DNA of 64,000 nt from Paraspadella gotoi. Lineage: Eukaryota > Chaetognatha. Of this stretch, positions 58,387-64,000 are shown in pieces (the stretch's first letter is position 1; every line of letters starts with the position of its first letter). The notes beneath the pieces were generated by a model that did not search any database, was not told the origin of the DNA, and saw only the letters and a list, made by a program, of their open reading frames with translations. The DNA lies in assembly GCA_051294375.1 (NCBI GenBank), contig CM119270.1, forward strand, positions 10,622,766 to 10,686,765, in the 5' to 3' direction. Made by a program: the position numbers and the translations under genes.

Positions 58387-60375
58387 CTTTTCATCTTTCC
58401 CCGATTTGCGCTCCAAGTTTCGAAGCCAGCGCGGCCAACCCAGCGTTCCTAAACCGGAAGGCGGCGGAAAATATTCCCTCTTCCCTGCGCTGCGCGGCTA
58501 AACGACGACGCTGCGCTGCTAACACCTACTAAGCCGCTTCCTGCATGTCCTCGCCGCGTCAACTGTTGCTTGCTGCAGTTGATGCTGCTGATGAGAGGCC
58601 CGATGCTCTTTCTGCCGCCTTGGCGCTTGCCATCCAATCGCCAGCCGCTTCAGCGGCAGAATCCTTAGGCATCGCCGCTGCCGCTGCCCGCAGGCACACA
58701 CCTTTCGTATTTGGATTCTTTGCCTTCGCAAAGGAACTATTACTTTCCTCGCGTTTTTTGAACAGACTGCTGTTTGCTGTCAGAGATCCTTGAGTCCTAC
58801 GTTTGCTGCAGGAGCACCTTTGGGTGCTTCTAAGTTTTCGCGATGCGTAAATTCGATGCGTCAGATTCCTATCGCACATTTTGATACTTCGTTGTCCTCC
58901 CTAGTCGTCGTCGCCACCCTGGATCGAATAGACTCCCTGCGAGATGCTGTAGTAGTGTTCCTCGCGACCTCGAGATTTCTTCGAGTCTTTCTCTCTCGTC
59001 GTCGTACGACCTCCGACTTTCTCTCCCGTCTCTGCCATCCGTGTTCCCCGCTTCCTCTGCTCCCTCTCCCTCCTCTCCTTCCGCCCATGTCCCTCCTCGA
59101 CTCTCACTTCCTCCGTCTTTCCTCCCCTCCTTCTTCCTTTTCCTCTCTTTTTCCTTTTTCTTTCCTCTCTCCTCTAATTCTCCCTTTCTCTCTCTCATGT
59201 CTCCCTTCGTCCTCTTCCTCCCTCCGCTTCCTTCTCCCTCTTCTCCTTTTCCGCCCTGAGCTTCTCCTCGTCGGGCGGCCTGTTCCCGTCTCGAACTCTT
59301 CCTTGGATTGACGAAGGAACCTTGGATCATCAAGAGCCTCCGTCGTCGGCCTTCCGAGTAAGAATCATGTCGGTCAGGGGTTGGGTTGTCTTGCACTTCA
59401 TGAAATTTTTTGAGGGGTGGGGGACGGGGGAACTTTGGAATATGGTTATTATAAGGTTTATTACCTAAAATAAAATTTGTATGTTTGATTCAAAACAAGG
59501 TCTCGTAGTCTGAAGTCCTTTTTTTTGTGCAGTTTTTTTTTAAATGGTGTTTTAACTGCGGACATATAAAATTCAAAAAAAGGTCATAAATGTATTAAAG
59601 TAACTTTTCTTTAATACACTCTCCTCGCTGCATTCCAAATCGTCCTCACGCAATAATCGCCCGGGATTTGTTCTTGGTTTTGGTTTCTTCTTCTTCTTGT
59701 TCTTCCTTTTTTTTCTTCGCTTCTTCGGGCAGATTTCAGACTCGAGCGCTTGTCCAAACTTCTGATTTCAAGTGTGTTCACAGCTCTCCAATGAAGTTTT
59801 TTCCATTATTGAACCCACACACACCACAGCGCGCCATCAACCAGACCTGCATGATGATTGTTCTCCACCCATGAGCCTCTTGAAGACGATGAGAGTCGCG
59901 GCGGCCTTTTGAAACTATGATCGAACATGCGGTTGCAGTCGTACATCGCGTCTGAGGCCCTGAAGGACGTCCAATCCTTGAGCACGGCCTCCAAGAAATT
60001 GTTCTGCAGGATGCAATGAAAAAAGAATAGAAGGCCACAACATTCTTGGCTCGTTTATACAATGATTTAACTATAATTGTCCAACCCTCTCTGGATGCTC
60101 CAGAAGCGTCCCAAGCAACTTATCTCACACATCTATCTCTACCTGCGTGATCCCTACGTCCTGCCAAGTAGGTCTAAGGAGCACACTCCCACCAATCTCC
60201 TCCGTAGTTTTTTGTGGATTCCTCATTGACTCGGTGGGGATTGCTCCTCGAGGGTCCCGTAGACGAAGGCACTTCTCGTCCATGAAGTTCTCCACGGGAA
60301 CTCGCCACACTTGGGTGACGAGAAAATGCCGAAAGACACCCGTCGAAGGATCCAGTCGTCATACGTCGTCCGCCA
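58387..60375 (-). pseudogene. Broken copy of CFAP36
   Basis: It matches 38,690-40,575. The ATG context reads CCATAGG on the plus strand, so the start codon is lost. The Gln run and coiled coil are interrupted by frameshifts. Short pieces such as MWRVPVENFMDEKC remain readable near 60,270-60,310. Confidence 0.8.
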
Positions 60376-60449
60376 TAGGCTTGGAGAAGGGGGGGAGGGG
60401 AGAGAGAGAGAGAAGAGACGAGAAATAGAGAGAGAGAGAGGAGAAGAGA

Positions 60450-60491
<42 letters not shown>

Positions 60492-63400
60492 TGGAGAAAA
60501 CGGAGACGGGAAGAGAGGAGGGAAGGAATCTGAAATCGTTGAAGGATTGACAGAGAAAAAGTAGAAGTATGTAAATTTTTCACAAAGCCAACAAAAGAAA
60601 ACAAGAAAAAACTTCAAATATTAAATTGAAATAGCACTTTCGTTAAAGAAATCCTTAACGTTAAATAAGGGTAAGCACGCTCTTTATTCTACCTAAAATT
60701 AAATACCGTTGCGAACAAGAGTCAACGAAAACCCGAAAGATATCACATAGGGTTAATGAGACAATTAGTTTTACCAATAAAAACCAAATTTAAACTTGAT
60801 TATGTTTTTAAATAAAATTTTCTTAAAACAAAGTGAAGCGCACACAAAATCAGATTCGCGTTAAATTATGAAATATAAAATGTTTTTATATTATTAATTT
60901 AGTAAAAGTGTCTAAATTGATTGGACAAAAAGAAAGAACCGGAGGGTTTCTGCTCCTGTCTAGAATCATTTTTGAAGAAAAAGGTTGTGTAGAAAAAAAG
61001 TTGTTGTCTCGTCAAATTTTTTTGAAAAATTTTTTGGCTGAAAATAAAATAATTCCAAGAAAAAAAAACAATAAAAAGGACCCGCGGTTACTTGTATTGA
61101 CCAAAGTGTTCAGTACATCCACCTTGATGAATATATTGTGAATCTTTAAAGCCAAACATCAAAAAAAGGGGACGCCGGGTTTTGGAGAAAGCCTCTCTAA
61201 TACCACCATTAAAAAAGAAAATAAAAGACTAAAAAGCTTTCCTTCTTGGAGAAAAACATACTTTAAATCGCCTCATAAGATTAACAAAAAGAGAATATTT
61301 TTGACCAACAAAGTGAAGTAATCACCACCTATGAAAAAAAATTATATTCTATTGGCGTCAAGACTTATACTACTTATACTTTAACCAGCACAACCATAGA
61401 CTAACTTTAGACTACTTAAAGCTGAGAAGTGCATCAGGACTTTTTAATCTCTTTAACTCCAAACATTAACTGTTGAGTCTCTTAAAGATAATTTATTTAA
61501 ATTTTAAAAAAATGATACGACTCATAACGCGCTCTCATATGATTTGTTTATTATTACATTAATTCAGTGTTATAATTATTTCTTCATCCTAATATTGAAA
61601 ATAAAGATTTGACAACACAAAGTTTAAATTGATATTTTCCTATCTTATTATTCATTTTTATGTTATCAAAATTATATAAGTTACTAAATGAACCGAATTT
61701 TTAACCGAGACGTTTTTAGAAAAATGAACGGTTAAAGGAAACTAACTTTAGTTACAAGTTACGATTTAAAAAAAATGTAAGGTGTTGAAAAATGTCTCTG
61801 ACACACAGCAGAGACGAATCATGGCCACGATTTTGGATGAATATAAAAAGGCGTTCAACGCGACCTTTTCCCCCTCAATAAATTGAGGAACAATAAAGAA
61901 AAGATAAAAAGTTCAAGGTCGAGAAAAATCGATTAGGTTTCGGAATCGTCATCAAGATCCTTTTTTTTTCTTTGATATGGAAATGTTCAGGGTAAAAATC
62001 ATCTGGGCCCAGGTTTTGAGGCGACATCTGGATGTCCTGGCTTTTTTAAAACAAATTTGTATAATCTCAATTACTCGGCCTTGAGTTTTGGAGGAGAGAA
62101 AATAAAAGTTGATAACGTTGGATTTTTATATTTTTTTTTTTTTTTGACAATCCAAACCATGTCGAAAAGTCTTTTACTATCAATTGGAATGTGCAAAGAA
62201 TGATATCACTATTCCTATTTATTGTTTCACATGGTTTGGTTCTTACCAATGTTTTAACTACTTTAGGATATAATTAAGATCAACAGAGAGTTTCACAAAC
62301 CCTAAGTTAATCAAATAATCGTTTTTGTTTTTTTTTTTTAAAGAAAGGGGGATTTAGATACCTGACAGCCAAAATTCTTTAATTTCACAGGGAGAAAATT
62401 GTTTTTCATTCCGAATTTCTTCGACGAAGAATCATCTTGGTGTGCGCTGCTCATCTGGTATCATTTTAACTTGCGATAAATTTGAACATCAAGCCTGTCT
62501 TGTCACTGGACGTTTGTCTTGTCTCCAGTGTTTGGGGTTTCTCTTAAAAGAGACAGTAATTAATTGTTATGTGTCAGTGAACAGAAACCGTATCAATATA
62601 AGCAGTCCATGAGCTTCGGAGCAGCTGTAATACAACCGTGTTCAGTAATCAAAGAGTAATATCAATTTTTAATAAAGAAGATTAATCTACATTGAAAACT
62701 TGTTTGGATTAAAACAAAATCAGAAATATTTATAAATCTAACATTGGAAATTTCTCTTTCAGTAGCTTCCTTCCTTTTTTTTTTGTAGGTCAAATCGTAT
62801 TGAGTTAGAGGCAACAAAAATATTGTACTTAAAGATAAGAAATGATAAAAAAAAAAAATCAGATTAGTCTTCTAAAGCCATTTTTTGGTATTCTATTTAA
62901 TTTATTTTTATTTCGAATAAAGAGTTTAAGTTTATTCTTTTTTTAATTTTTTAAATTTGTAAATAACGCTTAAGCCTTGCACCTCTTTTTAGTTTAAAAA
63001 AGATACTATTATAAGCTCTAGAAAAAAGAGAGGAAATGATGCGCAACATCAACAATCAGGGCTGAAAGAATTGCATTAAAAGACATGTGGAAAAAAATAT
63101 TTCACTGTCATACCCTCAATTTTAATGTGCCCTGAAGAATGCAGGCAGTAATCAATGCCGAGGAAAAGACATATGCCAAATATTACAAATGTTTTTATCC
63201 TCATGTTATTGTGTACTTTTTTATGAGAATAAATAAATTAGGGAGTGATATTACATTTTTCTGAATAGGTATTTTATATAATGGGAAAAATTTTTATTTA
63301 ATTGAAAATACGAATTTCGATAAAAATTTTTTAAGGTACCGAAAATCTCATCTCTACTCTCTATCTCTCTCATCTCTCTCTCAATCCTCTCTCTCTCTCT

Positions 63401-63820
63401 CTCCTCTCTACTCTCTTTACTCTCTGTCCAAAGCGCTGATGAAAGGCTTGCAAGGTAAAAGCCGAAACAATGTCTGTTTTAAAATAAATCTACATCGTTT
63501 GTTGGTAAAAAACTTCGAGTCTTTAATCTCCATCGAATCTATTACGATAAGACACAACCAAAAGAAAAGAATTCTAAGCAACGATACCAAAAACATAATC
63601 AGACAAATAGTTTTTAATAGTTTTTAAAAATTTTAATTTTTCACAATAGAATTTTATTAATAATTTTTATAATCATAACTTTTGTTGCTATTCAAAGTAA
63701 ATTAGCAATTAACACATTCACTGAGGCCACACTTTCACACTAGAACGTTTCAGACGCGGGCCAAAGTCAAGGCGCCTCGATTCGCGACCGTTGTCGTCAC
63801 CCACGCGCGTGCACGTCTCA

Positions 63821-63870
63821 AGAGAGGGTACGTTGCGAGAGAGTAGAGAGAGAGAAGAAGAGAAAGAGAG

Positions 63871-63906
<36 letters not shown>

Positions 63907-64000
63907 AACGAAGAGAGAGAAGAGAGAGAGAGAGAAGAGAGAGGAGAGAGAAGAGAGAGAGATGAGAGAGTCGGGAGAAGCAGGATAAAGAATGAGCTTA
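63821..64000. repeat. GA-rich tract beyond the duplicated interval
   Basis: An imperfect (GA)n stretch of about 140 bp. It follows sequence equivalent to 43,768, so it probably samples the gap at 43,769-44,013. Confidence 0.7.

Larger units (their letters stand above)
49056..63820. repeat. Indel-rich second copy of 29,860-43,768 (probable assembly artefact)
   Basis: The whole interval follows 29,860-43,768 in order and orientation and is about 14.8 kb against 13.9 kb. Differences are mostly one- to few-base insertions, spread equally over exons, introns, repeats and intergenic DNA, plus patches replaced by TCTCTAT-like sequence (for example 55,000-55,780 and 56,715-56,760). Evenly spread, insertion-biased change fits uncorrected long-read sequence better than evolution. 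Confidence 0.85.

Noticed and set aside
49056-63820. A genuine tandem duplication giving second copies of the receptor, CFAP36 and the membrane protein
   Set aside because: Frame-breaking insertions are as common in exons as in spacers and every exon is hit. That pattern fits raw-read error, not gene decay after duplication.

Overview
The window is animal nuclear DNA. Genes have short spliced introns with GT-AG boundaries, long (CT)n/(GA)n microsatellites are everywhere, and the families present are metazoan: a Castor zinc-finger factor, a trypsin-type protease, an HR96-like nuclear receptor and CFAP36. The nuclear receptor has the ESCKA P-box of the NR1J/HR96/DAF-12 group, which points to a protostome, probably an arthropod. 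The species cannot be fixed from sequence alone.

Layout. 1-17,577: the 3' part of a Castor (CASZ1-like) gene on the + strand. Twelve exons were reconstructed, with continuous phase to the stop. The first exon seen starts at a splice acceptor, so the 5' end lies upstream of the window. Intron 1 (8 kb) holds microsatellites, a 740-N gap and a large diverged inverted repeat. 17,578-27,250: no host gene recognised. The stretch is dense in AT-rich elements with terminal inverted repeats, a hairpin carrying a SINE-like insertion with a target-site duplication, and direct repeats. 27,255-30,277: a seven-exon secreted serine protease with an N-terminal beta-trefoil (ricin-B type) lectin-like region and one apparent GC-AG intron. 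32,420-37,802 (-): a ten-exon HR96-like receptor. A three-exon small four-helix membrane protein gene (33,577-34,333, +) lies inside its second-to-last intron. 38,690-40,575 (-): CFAP36. 40,576-49,056: mostly non-coding, with microsatellites, a degenerate 45-bp minisatellite and a repeated 0.5-kb piece.

49,056-63,820 repeats 29,860-43,768 in the same order and orientation: the last protease exon, the receptor, its nested gene, CFAP36 and all intergenic DNA. The second copy is about 6% longer and carries small indels evenly through exons, introns and repeats, which destroy every reading frame. It looks like uncorrected long-read sequence placed as a false duplication rather than a real tandem duplication. 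Its genes are therefore listed as broken copies and should not be counted.

The genes do not form one pathway. They cover a neural/cardiac-type transcription factor, a secreted protease, a lipid/xenobiotic-type nuclear receptor and a ciliary protein. No CRISPR, rRNA or functional tRNA gene was seen.
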